A stretch of 64,000 nt of DNA, taken from Caulobacter sp. GTDB lineage: Bacteria; Pseudomonadota; Alphaproteobacteria; Caulobacterales; Caulobacteraceae. Shown in pieces: positions 26,902 through 36,138 of the stretch. A model generated the notes under the pieces. It saw only the letters and a list, made by a program, of their open reading frames with translations, had not been told where the DNA came from and made no database searches. The first letter of the stretch is position 1. Every line of letters begins with the position of its first letter. The stretch spans positions 307,066-371,065 of the forward strand of contig WGLL01000006.1 of NCBI GenBank assembly GCA_016125585.1, given 5' to 3'. The position numbers and the translations under genes were made by a program.

Positions 26902-27336
26902 CTATCGCATCGCCACCAGCACCGCCCCGCCGGCGATCATCGCCACGCCCAGCCAGTTCTTCATGTTCAGGTTCTCCCCGAGAAACGCCGTGCCCAGCAC
27001 CGCCACCAGCACTACGCTGAGCTTGTCCAGCGGCGCGACCCGGGCGGCGTCGCCCAGTTTCAGGGCCCGGAAATAGCAAAGCCAGGACGCTCCGGTGGCC
27101 AGGCCGGACAGGGTCAGGAACAGCCAGGTGCGGGGCGTGAGGCGGGATGCCGCCGACCACTGGCCGGTGGCGGTGACGATCAGGGCGGCGAAGGCCAGGA
27201 TGACCAGGGTGCGGATCAGGGTCGCCAGGTCGGACGGGGTGTCGCGGACGCCGACCTTGGCCAGGATCGCCGTCGCCGCCGCGAACAGCGCCGCCAGCAG
27301 GGCCCAGAAGATCCAGCCGGCGGCCAGGGTGCGCAT
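26902..27336 (-). CDS. EamA/DMT-family half-size transporter
   Basis: 144 aa with four to five hydrophobic segments and one EamA domain only, ending GENLNMKNWLGVAMIAGGAVLVAM, a typical DMT ending. Full-length DMT carriers have two such domains; single-domain members work as dimers. The start ATG (27336) overlaps the dapE stop by one base, so it is the distal gene of the argB-dap unit. An amino-acid or metabolite exporter role is possible but unproven. Confidence 0.82.
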   Translation of the reverse strand: MRTLAAGWIFWALLAALFAAATAILAKVGVRDTPSDLATLIRTLVILAFAALIVTATGQWSAASRLTPRTWLFLTLSGLATGASWLCYFRALKLGDAARVAPLDKLSVVLVAVLGTAFLGENLNMKNWLGVAMIAGGAVLVAMR

Positions 27337-28514
27337 CAGCTCAGCCGCTCGAAATAGAGCTGGATGATCCGCTCATAGACTCCCTGCAGCGCGGCGATCT
27401 CGGCGACCGGGACCCGCTCGTCGACCGCATGCATGGTGCTGCCGACCAGACCGAACTCGACCACCGGGCAGAGGCTGCGGATGAACCGGGCGTCGCTGGT
27501 GCCGCCGGTGGTCGACAGCTCCGGCTCGCGGCCGGTGACCTCGCGCACGGCGTCGGAGATGATCTCTGTGAAGGGCCCCTTGCGCGTCAGGAAGGCCTCG
27601 CCGCTGATCAGCGCCTTCAGCTCTACGCGGCCGTTGAACCCCTCGCCGGCCCGGGCGCACTCTTCCTCGAACCAGGCCTTGAGGTCCTCGCCCCTGTGGG
27701 CGGGATTGAAGCGGATGTTGACCCGCGCCATCGCCCGGGCGGGGATGACGTTGGTGCTGGTGTTGCCCACATCAATGGTGGTGACTTCCAGGTTGGACGG
27801 CTGGAACTCGGGATAGCCGTCATCCAGCACCCGCGCCTGCAGCCGGGCCAGCAGCGCGACCAGCACCGGAATTGGATTGGCGGCGCGATGGGGATAGGCG
27901 ACGTGGCCCTGGGTTCCCTCGACGGTGATCCAGGCGTTGATGCTGCCGCGCCGGCCGATCTTGACCATGTCGCCGAAGGCGACGGCGCTGGTCGGCTCGC
28001 CGACCACGCAGTGATCGATCACCTCGCCCTCGGCGGCCAGGGCCTCGACCACCTTGCGGGTGCCGTCCAGCGCCAGGCCTTCCTCGTCGCCGGTGATCAG
28101 GAAGCTCAGCGAGCCCGCCGGTTCGCCCCGCGCCAGCTCCGCCGAAACGGCGGCGATGAAGGCGGCGATGGCGCTTTTCATGTCGACCGCGCCGCGGCCG
28201 AACAGCACCCCGTCCCGCACCTGCCCCTCGAAGGGACCGGCCGTCCAGGCGCCGGCGTCGCCCACCGGCACCACATCGGTGTGGCCGGCGAAACAGAGGT
28301 TGGGGGAGGCGGTTCCGCGCCGGGCGTAGAGGTTCTCGATGTCGCCGAACCGCATCCGCCGGCAGGCAAAGCCCATCCGCTCCAGTTGGCGCTGCACCAG
28401 GTCCATCGCCCCCTCGTCGGCGGGGGTCACCGAGGGAAAGCGGATCAGGGTCCGGGCCAGATCAAGGGCGTTGATCGTGTCGGCGTCGGGGGCAAGGGCG
28501 GGCGCGTCGGTCAT
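27336..28514 (-). CDS. dapE: Succinyl-diaminopimelate desuccinylase
   Basis: 392 aa M20 metallopeptidase. Zinc-site motifs are [19 protein letters not shown] and TGDEEG, with the late [14 protein letters not shown] segment typical of DapE. It converts N-succinyl-LL-DAP to LL-DAP and succinate for lysine and peptidoglycan synthesis. It starts 54 nt after dapD on the same strand. Confidence 0.95.
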   Translation of the reverse strand: MTDAPALAPDADTINALDLARTLIRFPSVTPADEGAMDLVQRQLERMGFACRRMRFGDIENLYARRGTASPNLCFAGHTDVVPVGDAGAWTAGPFEGQVRDGVLFGRGAVDMKSAIAAFIAAVSAELARGEPAGSLSFLITGDEEGLALDGTRKVVEALAAEGEVIDHCVVGEPTSAVAFGDMVKIGRRGSINAWITVEGTQGHVAYPHRAANPIPVLVALLARLQARVLDDGYPEFQPSNLEVTTIDVGNTSTNVIPARAMARVNIRFNPAHRGEDLKAWFEEECARAGEGFNGRVELKALISGEAFLTRKGPFTEIISDAVREVTGREPELSTTGGTSDARFIRSLCPVVEFGLVGSTMHAVDERVPVAEIAALQGVYERIIQLYFERLS

Positions 28515-28568
28515 CCGTCCAGCATTAGACGAGCGGAACCCCGACGCAAACCATCCCGCGGCCGGATG

Positions 28569-29414
28569 CTAGTCGCGGAGCAGATCGTTGATGCTGGTCT
28601 TGCTGCGGGTCTGGGCGTCGACGGTCTTGACGATCACCGCGCAGGACAGGCCGGGGCCGCCGTGCGGGTCGGGCAGGAAGCCCGGCACCACCACGCTGTA
28701 GGGCGGCACATAGCCGCGATGCACCTCGCCGGTCTTGCGATCGACGATCTTGGTGGTCGAGGTCAGGAAGACGCCCATCGACAGCACGCTGCCCTGGCCC
28801 ACGACCACGCCCTCGACCACTTCCGAACGGGCGCCGATGAAGCAGTCGTCCTCGATGATGGTCGGGTTGGCCTGCAGGGGCTCCAGCACCCCGCCGATGC
28901 CGACGCCGCCCGACAGATGGACCCGCTTGCCGATCTGGGCGCAGCTGCCGACCGTCACCCAGGTGTCGACCATCGTGCCCTCATCGACGAAGGCGCCGAT
29001 GTTGACGAAGCTGGGCATCAGGATGACGTTCCTGCCGATGAAGGACCCGCGGCGGACGATGGAGCCCGGCACCGCGCGGAAGCCGGCCGCCTCGAACTGG
29101 GGCGCGTCCCAGCCCTCGAACTTGTTGGGGACCTTGTCCCACCAGGGGCCGACGGCCCCGCCCATGATCGCCGCCCGCATGACGCTGTTGGGGTTGAGGC
29201 GGAAGGACAGCAGCACCGCCTTCTTCAGCCACTGGTGAACGACCCAGCCGTCCTCGCCCTTTTCGGCGACACGGGCCTGGCCGCTGTCCAGCAGATGCAG
29301 CGCCTCATCGACGGCGGTGCGGATCGGCCCCTTGGTGTCGACGCCGATCCCGTCGCGCGCGTCCCAGGCGGATTCGATTTCCAGGGCCAGATCGGCGGGG
29401 GTGACGGTGGTCAT
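28569..29414 (-). CDS. dapD: Tetrahydrodipicolinate N-succinyltransferase
   Basis: 281 aa. Left-handed beta-helix hexapeptide repeats run from about residue 110 to 235 (for example [23 protein letters not shown], split by DapD-specific loops). Uses succinyl-CoA to start the succinylase branch of DAP synthesis. Start overlaps the HAD gene stop (ATGA). With dapE it shows the organism uses the succinylase route. Confidence 0.96.
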   Translation of the reverse strand: MTTVTPADLALEIESAWDARDGIGVDTKGPIRTAVDEALHLLDSGQARVAEKGEDGWVVHQWLKKAVLLSFRLNPNSVMRAAIMGGAVGPWWDKVPNKFEGWDAPQFEAAGFRAVPGSIVRRGSFIGRNVILMPSFVNIGAFVDEGTMVDTWVTVGSCAQIGKRVHLSGGVGIGGVLEPLQANPTIIEDDCFIGARSEVVEGVVVGQGSVLSMGVFLTSTTKIVDRKTGEVHRGYVPPYSVVVPGFLPDPHGGPGLSCAVIVKTVDAQTRSKTSINDLLRD

Positions 29415-30073
29415 GCGGCGGTCTCCCGGAGCCTGGCGGCGTTGAGGAACCCGGCCAGGTCGTCGGTCTTGTAGTGGATGAAGGGGGCCGAGGCGGCCGG
29501 GGCGTTCTGGCCGACCAGCACGGTGGTCATGCCGATCTCGGCGGCCGGGGCGAGGTTCTTCTCGGAATCCTCGAAGAAGGCCGCGCAGCGCGGATCGACC
29601 GCATGGTCGGCGGTCATCTTGACGAAGGTCTTCAGCGCCGGCTTGGGCAGGTAGTCGGCCGAGCGGATGTGGAAGATGTCTTCCATCAGATGGGCCAGCC
29701 CCAGCTTCTCGACCACCCGGATGGCGTGGGCCTCCGAGCCGTTGGTGAAGATCAGCCGCCGGCCGGGCAGTCGCTCGACGGCCGCGATCAGACGCGGATT
29801 GGGCTCCAGCAGGTCCAGAGACACATCATGCACCTCATCCAGGAAATCCTCCGGATCGACGCCGTGATGCTTGATCAGACCGGCCAGGGTGGTGCCCAGC
29901 TCGCCCCAATACTTCTTCTGAAGGGCCCGGGCCTCGTCGCGGGGCAGGCCGGTGGTGCGCTCGACGAAGTCGGTCATCCGCACCTCGATCAGCTTCATGA
30001 AGCCGGTCTCGGCCGGGTAGAGGGTATTGTCGAGGTCGAACAGCCAGGTGTCGATGTGGGTGAGATCGGTCAC
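29411..30073 (-). CDS. HAD-family pyrimidine 5'-nucleotidase
   Basis: 220 aa. HAD motif I is DLDNTLYP (about residues 13-20), motif II is FTNGSE and motif III/IV is FFEDSEKN. It matches the pyrimidine 5'-nucleotidase group (Sdt1/YjjG-like), which dephosphorylates pyrimidine nucleotides. The GTG start overlaps the argB stop (GTGA) and its own stop overlaps dapD (ATGA), so it is embedded in an amino-acid operon. Confidence 0.88.
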   Translation of the reverse strand: MTDLTHIDTWLFDLDNTLYPAETGFMKLIEVRMTDFVERTTGLPRDEARALQKKYWGELGTTLAGLIKHHGVDPEDFLDEVHDVSLDLLEPNPRLIAAVERLPGRRLIFTNGSEAHAIRVVEKLGLAHLMEDIFHIRSADYLPKPALKTFVKMTADHAVDPRCAAFFEDSEKNLAPAAEIGMTTVLVGQNAPAASAPFIHYKTDDLAGFLNAARLRETAA

Positions 30074-30984
30074 TTGGTCACCATGGTGCCGGCGCCGTGC
30101 TCAGTGAACAGCTCGACCAGCATGGCGTGGGGGCGGCGACCGTCCAGGATGATCACGGCCTCGACCCCGCCGTCGACGGCGGCGATGGCGGTTTCCAGCT
30201 TGGGGATCATGCCGCCGGTGGCGGTGCCGTCGCGGATCGCCTCGAAGGCCTCGGCGACGCTCATCTGGCGGATCAGTTCGCCGTTCTTGTCGAGCACGCC
30301 CTTCACATCGGTCAGCAGCAGCATGCGCTTGGCCTTCAGCGCCCCGGCGACGGCGCCGGCCACGGTGTCGGCGTTGACGTTGTAGGTCTGGCCCTCTTTC
30401 GACACCCCGATCGGGGCGACGACGGGGATGTAGTCATGCTCGGCATGGATCAGGGCGTTGATCAGCTGCGGATCAACCTTCTGGGGCTCGCCGACATAGC
30501 CGAGGTCGACGACCTGTTCGATGTTGCTGCCCGGATCCTTTTTGGTGCGCCTGGCCTTGGTCACGGTGATCAGCCGGGCGTCCTTGCCCGACAGCCCGAC
30601 GCCGCGCACATCGGCTTCGGCCCCGGCGAGGGTGATCCAGTTGGCGATTTCCTTGTTGATCGCGCCGGAGAGGACCATTTCGGCCACCTCCATCGTCGGC
30701 TCGTCGGTCACCCGCAGGCCGTCGATGAACGTCGATTTGACCCCGGCCCGGTCGAGCATGGCGCTGATCTGGGGGCCGCCGCCGTGGACGACCACCGGGT
30801 GCAGGCCCAGCAGCTTGAGCAGAACGGCGTCGGCGGCGAACAGCTTGGCCACCTTCTCCTCGCCCATGGCGTGACCGCCGTATTTGATGACCACCGTCTC
30901 GCGGTCATAGCGCTGGATATAGGGCAGCGCCTCGGCGAGGGTCTTGGCGGTGGCCCAACCGGCTTCTTCGACGCTGTCGTTCAA
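30070..30984 (-). CDS. argB: Acetylglutamate kinase
   Basis: 304 aa. Nucleotide- and substrate-binding motifs IKYGGHAMG (33-41) and [10 protein letters not shown], and the late [11 protein letters not shown], are clear. Second step of arginine synthesis, phosphorylating N-acetylglutamate. It is the first of four tightly linked genes argB-HAD-dapD-dapE on the minus strand. The N-terminal helix typical of arginine-inhibited enzymes is present ([19 protein letters not shown]). Confidence 0.95.
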   Translation of the reverse strand: MNDSVEEAGWATAKTLAEALPYIQRYDRETVVIKYGGHAMGEEKVAKLFAADAVLLKLLGLHPVVVHGGGPQISAMLDRAGVKSTFIDGLRVTDEPTMEVAEMVLSGAINKEIANWITLAGAEADVRGVGLSGKDARLITVTKARRTKKDPGSNIEQVVDLGYVGEPQKVDPQLINALIHAEHDYIPVVAPIGVSKEGQTYNVNADTVAGAVAGALKAKRMLLLTDVKGVLDKNGELIRQMSVAEAFEAIRDGTATGGMIPKLETAIAAVDGGVEAVIILDGRRPHAMLVELFTEHGAGTMVTK

Positions 30985-31061
30985 GGCCGCTGGCCTCCCT
31001 GTCTGGCTTTGCCGGTGCGATAGCCGACAGGGGCGGGGATGTCACGGCCCGGCGTGCGGCT

Positions 31062-31223
31062 CTATTGTTCGCCCGACCCCGGATCGGTCCGGGTTCGCGG
31101 CGTATCGGTCGAGCCTTCCGATCCCTTCGGCTCGGTCGCCGGACGGGGCGTGTGGCCGTCGCCGTCCTCACGCTGGTTCTCGGTTTCCACCTCATGGTTG
31201 GAAGGACGGGCGGGGGCGGTCAT
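31062..31223 (-). CDS. Small disordered hydrophilic ORF
   Basis: 53 aa from ATG 31223 with ggag 10 nt upstream. The product is almost wholly charged or polar (NHEVETENQREDGDGHTPRP, TDTPRTRTDPGS) and probably disordered. It sits in the 302-nt gap between the DUF389 gene and argB, on the same strand as both. No family is known to me; it could also be non-coding. Confidence 0.4.
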   Translation of the reverse strand: MTAPARPSNHEVETENQREDGDGHTPRPATEPKGSEGSTDTPRTRTDPGSGEQ

Positions 31224-31286
31224 GGCGGGCTTCTCCGGGTTCACCTCACACAACGCCTGGATCGGCCGGTCGGCTCCGCCCCGGCT

Positions 31287-32927
31287 CTAGGGGGAGGGCT
31301 GGTCCTGGCCAAACACCACCAGGTCCGCCGAGCGCATGCGGGCCTCGCCCTCAGAAGCCAGGGCCAGGCCGGTCTGCCGCGATCCCAGCCGCACCGTGGT
31401 GGTGATCTGCCGCGCCTCGAGCATGGCGCCGACGCCCGCAGCGCGGGTCTCCGCCAGCAGCCGGGTGGTGCGATTGGCGTCCGGGCGGGCGCCGGCGAAG
31501 CCTTCGACCGTCACCTTCGATACGCCCCAGCGCTTCAGCGCCCAGATGAGGGTCTCGATGCGGGCCTTCTGCTGCGGGCCAACGGTCGCCGAATCGTCCT
31601 CGAAGGTCACCGGCAGCCGGTCGCGGTAGGGCGGAATGATCTGCACCGTCCAGCCGAACTTCATCGCCGTCAGACGCCGCTCCTCGGCGCGAAAGGCGGC
31701 GAGGTCCCAGGTGTCGGACGGCGCGGCCAGGAGAATCACCGCGTGGCTGGCGCTGTCAGCCCAGGCCTGGCCGATCGGCGCCCGGGCGGCCTTGCGCACC
31801 TGGTCGATGGGAGCGGCGGGCTGGCTGGCGGTCTTGGCGGCGCCGTCATTGGCGATGGCGGCCTGGATCAGGGCCTCGGTCTTGGCCCTGGGGTCGGCGG
31901 CGACGATCTGCTGCAGCCTCAGCTCCACCGGCGCGCCCAGCCGGTCGGCCAGCCGCTCGGAGACCCGGTTCTGGGCGTTGTCGTCGAAATTGGGGGTAAT
32001 GGCGGTGGCGGTGATCTGCGGCGTCGACAGATTGGCCCAGCTGACCGTCAGCTGCGCCACCTGGCTGGGATCGATCTTCAGCGTCTTGCAGATCTCCTCC
32101 CGGGCCAGGATCGAGGCGCGGGCCTCGTGGCTGACGCGCAGCAGGGTCAGGGCCAGGGGCGTGGCCAGGACGAAGAAGGCGGCCAGGCCCATAATGACGA
32201 AGCGCCAGCGGAACTCGACCTTGGCGATGGGCCGGGCGACGCCGCGAATGCGCGCCACCAGGGCGAAGGCGAAGGAGATGGCGGCCAGGTTTGTCAGGAA
32301 GAGCAGCAGGGCCCCGAAGGCGAAGTCGAACCGTCCCACCGCCAAGCTGTAGCCCAGGGTGGCCAACGGCGGCATCAGGGCCGTGGCGATGGCCACCCCG
32401 ATGGCCGTCTCGCCGCGCCGGTGAACCGTGGCGTAGCCGCCGGCCAGGCCCGACAGGACCGCCACGGCCAGGTCGAGCAGGGTGGGGGCGGTGCGGCCGA
32501 TGATCTCCGGCGTGGCGTTGCGGATCGGGCTCAGCCAGGTCAGGGCCATGCCGAGAAACACCCCCACGGCCGCCCCGATGGCCAGCACCCGGGCGGCGTC
32601 CTGGGCGCGGCGGCCGTCCAGCGAGGCGAAGGCGAACCCCAGCTTGGCGATCGGCGCCATCAGCGGCGAGATCAGCATCGCCCCGATGACCACGGCGGTC
32701 GAGGACTGCAGCAGACCCAGGGTGGCGATGCCGGCCGAGAGGGCCGTCATCAGCACATAGCGCTCGGTCAGGTCGGCTTCCTCGTCGACGTGCTGGCGGA
32801 CGTCCCGGGCCTCTTCGGCGGGCAGGCGGCGAAACAGGAAGCGCTGGATCAGGCGGATCCAGCGGCCCACGCGGGCGGCGAAATCCTCATCGTCGCGGTG
32901 GCTGTCGGCCCGGTCCGGTTCCGCCAT
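31287..32927 (-). CDS. DUF389 membrane protein fused to an OmpA-like domain
   Basis: 546 aa. Residues ~50-270 form the DUF389 core with several membrane helices: YVLMTALSAGIATLGLLQSS, VIGAMLISPLMAPI and IGVAIATALMPPLATLGYSL. The remainder is a long soluble part. Its final ~110 residues read like an OmpA/MotB-type peptidoglycan-associated fold: a strand near TFEDDSATVGP, then VTVEGFAG, NRTTRLLAETRAAGV and ITTTVRLG. DUF389 function is unknown. The gene precedes argB on the same strand, after a small ORF. Confidence 0.85.
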   Translation of the reverse strand: MAEPDRADSHRDDEDFAARVGRWIRLIQRFLFRRLPAEEARDVRQHVDEEADLTERYVLMTALSAGIATLGLLQSSTAVVIGAMLISPLMAPIAKLGFAFASLDGRRAQDAARVLAIGAAVGVFLGMALTWLSPIRNATPEIIGRTAPTLLDLAVAVLSGLAGGYATVHRRGETAIGVAIATALMPPLATLGYSLAVGRFDFAFGALLLFLTNLAAISFAFALVARIRGVARPIAKVEFRWRFVIMGLAAFFVLATPLALTLLRVSHEARASILAREEICKTLKIDPSQVAQLTVSWANLSTPQITATAITPNFDDNAQNRVSERLADRLGAPVELRLQQIVAADPRAKTEALIQAAIANDGAAKTASQPAAPIDQVRKAARAPIGQAWADSASHAVILLAAPSDTWDLAAFRAEERRLTAMKFGWTVQIIPPYRDRLPVTFEDDSATVGPQQKARIETLIWALKRWGVSKVTVEGFAGARPDANRTTRLLAETRAAGVGAMLEARQITTTVRLGSRQTGLALASEGEARMRSADLVVFGQDQPSP

Positions 32928-33236
32928 TCCTCAATCCCTGAAGCGCCGGCGAGGATGATCCGCGCCGCTGATCGGTCCGCCGGACCTAGCACACTGGACG
33001 GTTCGCGCCATGGGCCCGCTCGCCGATGATCCGCCGTCGCCGCCGCGCCCACCCTTGAACTGCCGGCTGAATTCCGGCATAGGCCCCGTCCTTCGAACTT
33101 GCGGATAGGGTCTCGCACAGGTTCGGGTCCATCCTATATAGAGGACAGGTCCGGACAGTATCCACGCGGTGCGGGCGGCTTCATTTTGGGGCTGCGGCGC
33201 GGCGTCTGGGCGGATATATCCTCGGGTGGTCGATAA
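32928..33236. other. Intergenic region between the DUF389 gene and tRNA-Trp
   Basis: A 309-nt divergent gap with no supported ORF. It holds two AT-rich boxes, TATATA at 33135-33140 and TATATC at 33215-33220, either of which could be a -10 element for the tRNA-Trp/secE/nusG transcript. Neither has a good -35 at 16-18 nt. Confidence 0.5.
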
Positions 33237-33312
33237 ACGAGTGTAGCTCAGCTGGTAGAGCGTCGGTCTCCAAAACCGAAAGTCGCAGGTTCGAATCCTG
33301 CCACTCGTGCCA
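33237..33312 (+). tRNA. tRNA-Trp (CCA anticodon)
   Basis: 76 nt including encoded CCA. Acceptor arms ACGAGTG (33237-33243) and CACTCGT (33302-33308) pair, followed by G and CCA. The anticodon stem TCGGT/ACCGA encloses the loop CTCCAAA, giving anticodon CCA for tryptophan. T-loop GGTTCGAATCC is canonical. tRNA-Trp ahead of secE-nusG is a widespread order. Confidence 0.97.
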
Positions 33313-33375
33313 TTCTTTCCGACAGGTCGTCCTTTCGGCCTGTCTCAACAAACTGAGAGTTCCAAGACCCGTCTC

Positions 33376-33681
33376 ATGGCCAAGAAACCTGGCAATCTCG
33401 CCGCGATGAAGTCCCGCGCCGCCAAGAGCGCTGCGGTCGTCGCCGCGCCCGCCGGTCAGGCGCCGCCCGCGCCGGCCAAGCCGCGCACCAGCATCCCGGA
33501 ATTCATCCGGCAGGTGCGCGCCGAGGCTCGCAAGATCACCTGGACCAGCCGCAAGGAGACCTGGATCACCTCGGTGATGGTCTTCATCATGGTGATCATG
33601 GCCGCCTTCTTCTTCCTGGCCGTGGACTGGGCGCTGTCGAACGGCGTGGCCAAGGTCCTTGAACTCGTGAGCGGGAACTAG
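33376..33681 (+). CDS. secE: Preprotein translocase subunit SecE
   Basis: 101 aa from ATG 33376. An Ala/Pro-rich N-terminal stretch precedes the conserved FIRQVRAEARKITWTSRKETW amphipathic helix and one transmembrane segment (VMVFIMVIMAAFFFLAVDWAL). One-TM SecE is the common short form. It begins 63 nt after the tRNA end and is followed by nusG after 6 nt. Confidence 0.95.
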   Translation: MAKKPGNLAAMKSRAAKSAAVVAAPAGQAPPAPAKPRTSIPEFIRQVRAEARKITWTSRKETWITSVMVFIMVIMAAFFFLAVDWALSNGVAKVLELVSGN

Positions 33682-33687
33682 AGCGCC

Positions 33688-34257
33688 ATGACCGACACCA
33701 TCGCCGAAAAGCCCCCGGCCAACCCGCGCCACAAGTGGTACATCGTCCACGCCTATTCGAACTTCGAGAAGAAGGTGAAGGAGTCGATCCTCGACCAGGC
33801 CAAGTCGCACGGCCTTGAGGACTACTTCTCCGACATCCTGGTGCCGACCGAGGACGTCGTCGAGATCCGCCGCGGCCGCAAGATCAACGCCGAGCGCAAG
33901 TTCTTCCCCGGCTATGTGCTGGTGAAGATGGAAATGACCGACGAGGCCTATCACCTCATCAAGAACACCCCGAAGGTCACCGGCTTCCTGGGCAGCGGCT
34001 CCAAGCCGATGCCGGTCTCCGAAAAGGAAGTCGAGCGCATCATCGGCGTCGCCGCCGAGGGCGCCGAGCGTCCCAAGCCCACCATCTCCTTCGAGATCGG
34101 CGAGCAGGTCCGCGTCACCGACGGCCCCTTCGCCAGCTTCAACGGCACCGTGGAACAGGTCGACGAGGACCGCGCCCGCCTGCACGTGGCCGTCTCCATC
34201 TTCGGCCGCGCCACCCCGGTCGAGCTGGAATACAGCCAGGTCGAAAAGGTCAGCTGA
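33688..34257 (+). CDS. nusG: Transcription termination/antitermination protein NusG
   Basis: 189 aa. The NGN domain covers about 15-120 (WYIVHAYSNFEKKVKESI, FFPGYVLVKMEM) and the KOW domain follows at about 133-180 (GEQVRVTDGPFASFNGTVEQVDED). Binds RNA polymerase and couples it to Rho or the ribosome. Cotranscribed with secE. A family A repeat follows the stop and may act as a terminator. Confidence 0.97.
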   Translation: MTDTIAEKPPANPRHKWYIVHAYSNFEKKVKESILDQAKSHGLEDYFSDILVPTEDVVEIRRGRKINAERKFFPGYVLVKMEMTDEAYHLIKNTPKVTGFLGSGSKPMPVSEKEVERIIGVAAEGAERPKPTISFEIGEQVRVTDGPFASFNGTVEQVDEDRARLHVAVSIFGRATPVELEYSQVEKVS

Positions 34258-34261
34258 TCTT

Positions 34262-34317
34262 CCCTTCTCCCGCTCGCCGGGAGAAGGTGGCCCGCGAAGC
34301 GGGTCGGATGAGGGCAG
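34262..34317. repeat. Family A palindromic repeat, single copy
   Basis: One complete copy: ccttctcccgctcgccggga hairpin, then tggcccgcgaagcgggtcgg and atgaggg. It lies directly behind nusG and ahead of the MarR promoter, at the boundary where foreign genes interrupt the usual nusG-rplK order. Confidence 0.85.
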
Positions 34318-34354
34318 CACCGGCTTGGGTCGGTCTGCCCTTTTTCATGCCCGG

Positions 34355-34383
34355 TTGACGAGTAAGTTGATATCAACATAAAT
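34355..34383 (+). promoter_or_regulatory. Candidate MarR promoter with palindromic operator in the spacer
   Basis: TTGACG (34355-34360) is followed by the perfect 12-bp palindrome GTTGATATCAAC (34366-34377) and an AT-rich -10 candidate (ataaat, 34378-34383). A bound repressor would cover the promoter spacer. The palindrome has the TTGATATCAA look common for MarR-family sites. The GTG of the marR gene at 34390 lies at the predicted start point, so the mRNA may be leaderless. Confidence 0.55.
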
Positions 34384-34389
34384 CGGCGC

Positions 34390-34863
34390 GTGAACGACAC
34401 CGCCTCCTTCGCCGTCACCCACCACATTCGTGACCACTGCCTGTGTCTGCATGCCCAGCGCGCAGCGCGGGCCCTGGCGCGGCGTTTTGACGAGGCCTTG
34501 CGCCCTGTGGGCCTCACGAACACCCAGTTCTCGCTGCTCAACGCCCTAAACCGCCCGAGCGCCGCTGGCATAGGAGAGGTGGCCCGTCTGCTGGGCGCTG
34601 ATCGCACGACCCTGACCGCCGCGATGAAGGTCCTGGAGCGCGAAGGCCTCGCCCAGGTCCTCGTTGATCCGGCAGACCTACGCGCCCGCCGCGCCGCCCT
34701 CACGCCCGCTGGACGAGACCGCCTGACCGCCGCCCTGCCGATCTGGGCAGCCGCCCACGCCACGCTCGAGGCTACACTGGAAGCTGAACAGCCTGCCCAG
34801 CTGCGCCGGGGCCTCAATGCCTTGGCCGCGCCGTCGCCACCCATTTGTGACCAGAAGGAGTAG
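34390..34863 (+). CDS. MarR-family transcriptional regulator
   Basis: 157 aa. The wHTH covers about residues 50-105 (LTNTQFSLLNAL, IGEVARLLGADRTTLTAAMKVLEREGL, DPADLRARRAALTPAG). A CxC pair near the N-terminus (HCLCLHAQR) could sense thiol oxidation as in some OhrR/HypR-type members, but this is inference. The GTG start has no ribosome site. It is followed after 4 nt by a glutathione transferase gene with a good ribosome site, so it probably regulates that gene and itself. Confidence 0.87.
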   Translation: MNDTASFAVTHHIRDHCLCLHAQRAARALARRFDEALRPVGLTNTQFSLLNALNRPSAAGIGEVARLLGADRTTLTAAMKVLEREGLAQVLVDPADLRARRAALTPAGRDRLTAALPIWAAAHATLEATLEAEQPAQLRRGLNALAAPSPPICDQKE

Positions 34864-34867
34864 CCAG

Positions 34868-35542
34868 ATGACCAGCCAAACAAGCGCCGACTCAGCAATG
34901 CCCATCACCGTCTGGGGCGAGGGCAGGGGCTTTCGGGTCGTCTGGCTGCTCGAGGAGATGGGCCTCCCCTATCGCCTGCGGGACGTGGACCTGCTGAAGG
35001 GCGCGCAAAACGACCCGGAATTCATGGCCATCAACCCAGGCGGCTTCATCCCGGCTTTGCAAGACGGCGAGACGGTCATGGTCGAGTCCGTGGCTATCCT
35101 GCAGTACCTGCTGGGGCGATACGGTCCCTCACCCCTGGGGGTTGAGCCCGGTCATCCCGCCTATCCGGCCTGGCTGCAGTTCCTGCATCTGGGTGAGGCC
35201 GGCCTCATGACCCCCGCCTTCCTCAGTTGGGCCGGCAGTGGGTTCGGGCCCGAAGGCGCCCGTGACGACTGGACCGGCAAGCTCGGCTTCGAAATCTTCC
35301 AGAGCCGTCGCCGGCTGGTCGCCCGTCAGCTCGAACAGGCGCCCTATATGGCCGGCGAGGTCTTCACGGCGGCCGACATCTCGGTGGGCTATGCGCTGCT
35401 CTGGGCGAGACGGCAGGGGGTGACGGCGCTGACGTCGCCGGAGCAGACCTATATCGGTCGCGTCACCGACCGTGACGGCTTCCGCGGGGCGATGAAAACC
35501 TGCCACGCGATTGGCAGCTGGGATCCGCCGCCCGGTCGCTAG
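34868..35542 (+). CDS. Glutathione S-transferase
   Basis: 224 aa from ATG 34868, ribosome site aaggag. The N-terminal thioredoxin-like domain has FRVVWLLEEMGLPYR, the cis-Pro/GSH segment GGFIPALQDGETVMVESVAILQYL, and an all-helical C-terminal domain with VFTAADISVGYALLWA. Detoxification of electrophiles or peroxides with glutathione is the general role. Operon with the MarR gene; the pair is inserted between nusG and rplK. Confidence 0.9.
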   Translation: MTSQTSADSAMPITVWGEGRGFRVVWLLEEMGLPYRLRDVDLLKGAQNDPEFMAINPGGFIPALQDGETVMVESVAILQYLLGRYGPSPLGVEPGHPAYPAWLQFLHLGEAGLMTPAFLSWAGSGFGPEGARDDWTGKLGFEIFQSRRRLVARQLEQAPYMAGEVFTAADISVGYALLWARRQGVTALTSPEQTYIGRVTDRDGFRGAMKTCHAIGSWDPPPGR

Positions 35543-35550
35543 CCCGCCGT

Positions 35551-35607
35551 TTGCATCCGGCCCGCCGCCCTGCTAAGGAGCCCGACCCCGCGCCCTCACC
35601 GGCGCGG
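35551..35607 (+). promoter_or_regulatory. Candidate rplKA promoter and leader hairpin
   Basis: TTGCAT (35551-35556), 17-nt spacer, TAAGGA (35574-35579). The -10 is weak. A 7-bp hairpin CCGCGCC/GGCGCGG follows at 35588-35607, trailed by ctttcgccttt. The rplKA genes need their own start because the MarR-GST unit separates them from nusG. Confidence 0.35.
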
Positions 35608-35702
35608 CTTTCGCCTTTGCGGGCGGATTCAAATCCGTGGGAGGGACGCCAGGCCCGCACCACGGCTCACAACCGCCGGCCTGAGCCGGCACAGGAGAAA
35701 CC

Positions 35703-36134
35703 ATGGCCAAGAAGATTCTGGGCTACATCAAACTGCAGGTGCCCGCGGGCTCCGCCACCCCCTCCCCTCCCATCGGGCCGGCGCTGGGTCAGCGCGGCGT
35801 CAACATCATGGGCTTCTGCAAGGAGTTCAACGCCCGCACCGAGAACGTGCAGAAGGGTACGCCCCTGCCGACGGTGATCACCGTCTATCAGGACAAGAGC
35901 TTCACCTTCGTCACCAAGACCCCTCCGGCGACCTTCTTCATCAAGGAAGCCCTCGGCCTGAAGTCCGGCTCCAAGCTGCCGGGCCGCGAAGTCGCCGGCA
36001 AGATCACGACCGCCCAGCTGCGCGAGATCGCCGAAAAGAAGATGAAGGACCTGAACGCCAACGACCTCGATGCAGCGACGCTGATCATCGCCGGGTCGGC
36101 CCGCGCCATGGGTCTCACCGTGGTGGAGGGCTAG
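35703..36134 (+). CDS. rplK: 50S ribosomal protein L11
   Basis: 143 aa with the expected [35 protein letters not shown]-terminal segment (read in parts) and the C-terminal rRNA-binding part ending [12 protein letters not shown]. Binds 23S rRNA at the GTPase centre. A strong ribosome site (caggag) precedes ATG 35703. rplA follows after 4 nt. Confidence 0.97.
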   Translation: MAKKILGYIKLQVPAGSATPSPPIGPALGQRGVNIMGFCKEFNARTENVQKGTPLPTVITVYQDKSFTFVTKTPPATFFIKEALGLKSGSKLPGREVAGKITTAQLREIAEKKMKDLNANDLDAATLIIAGSARAMGLTVVEG

Positions 36135-36138
36135 GATC

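Noticed and set aside
30070..31223. A riboswitch or arginine/lysine leader upstream of argB or dapD
   Set aside because: I could not identify a lysine (L-box) or other riboswitch core in the upstream gaps; dapD has no leader because it overlaps the preceding gene.
34390..35542. MarR-GST as part of a mobile island
   Set aside because: No integrase, transposase, tRNA-borne attachment duplication or clear composition break was seen; the upstream repeat alone is not enough.
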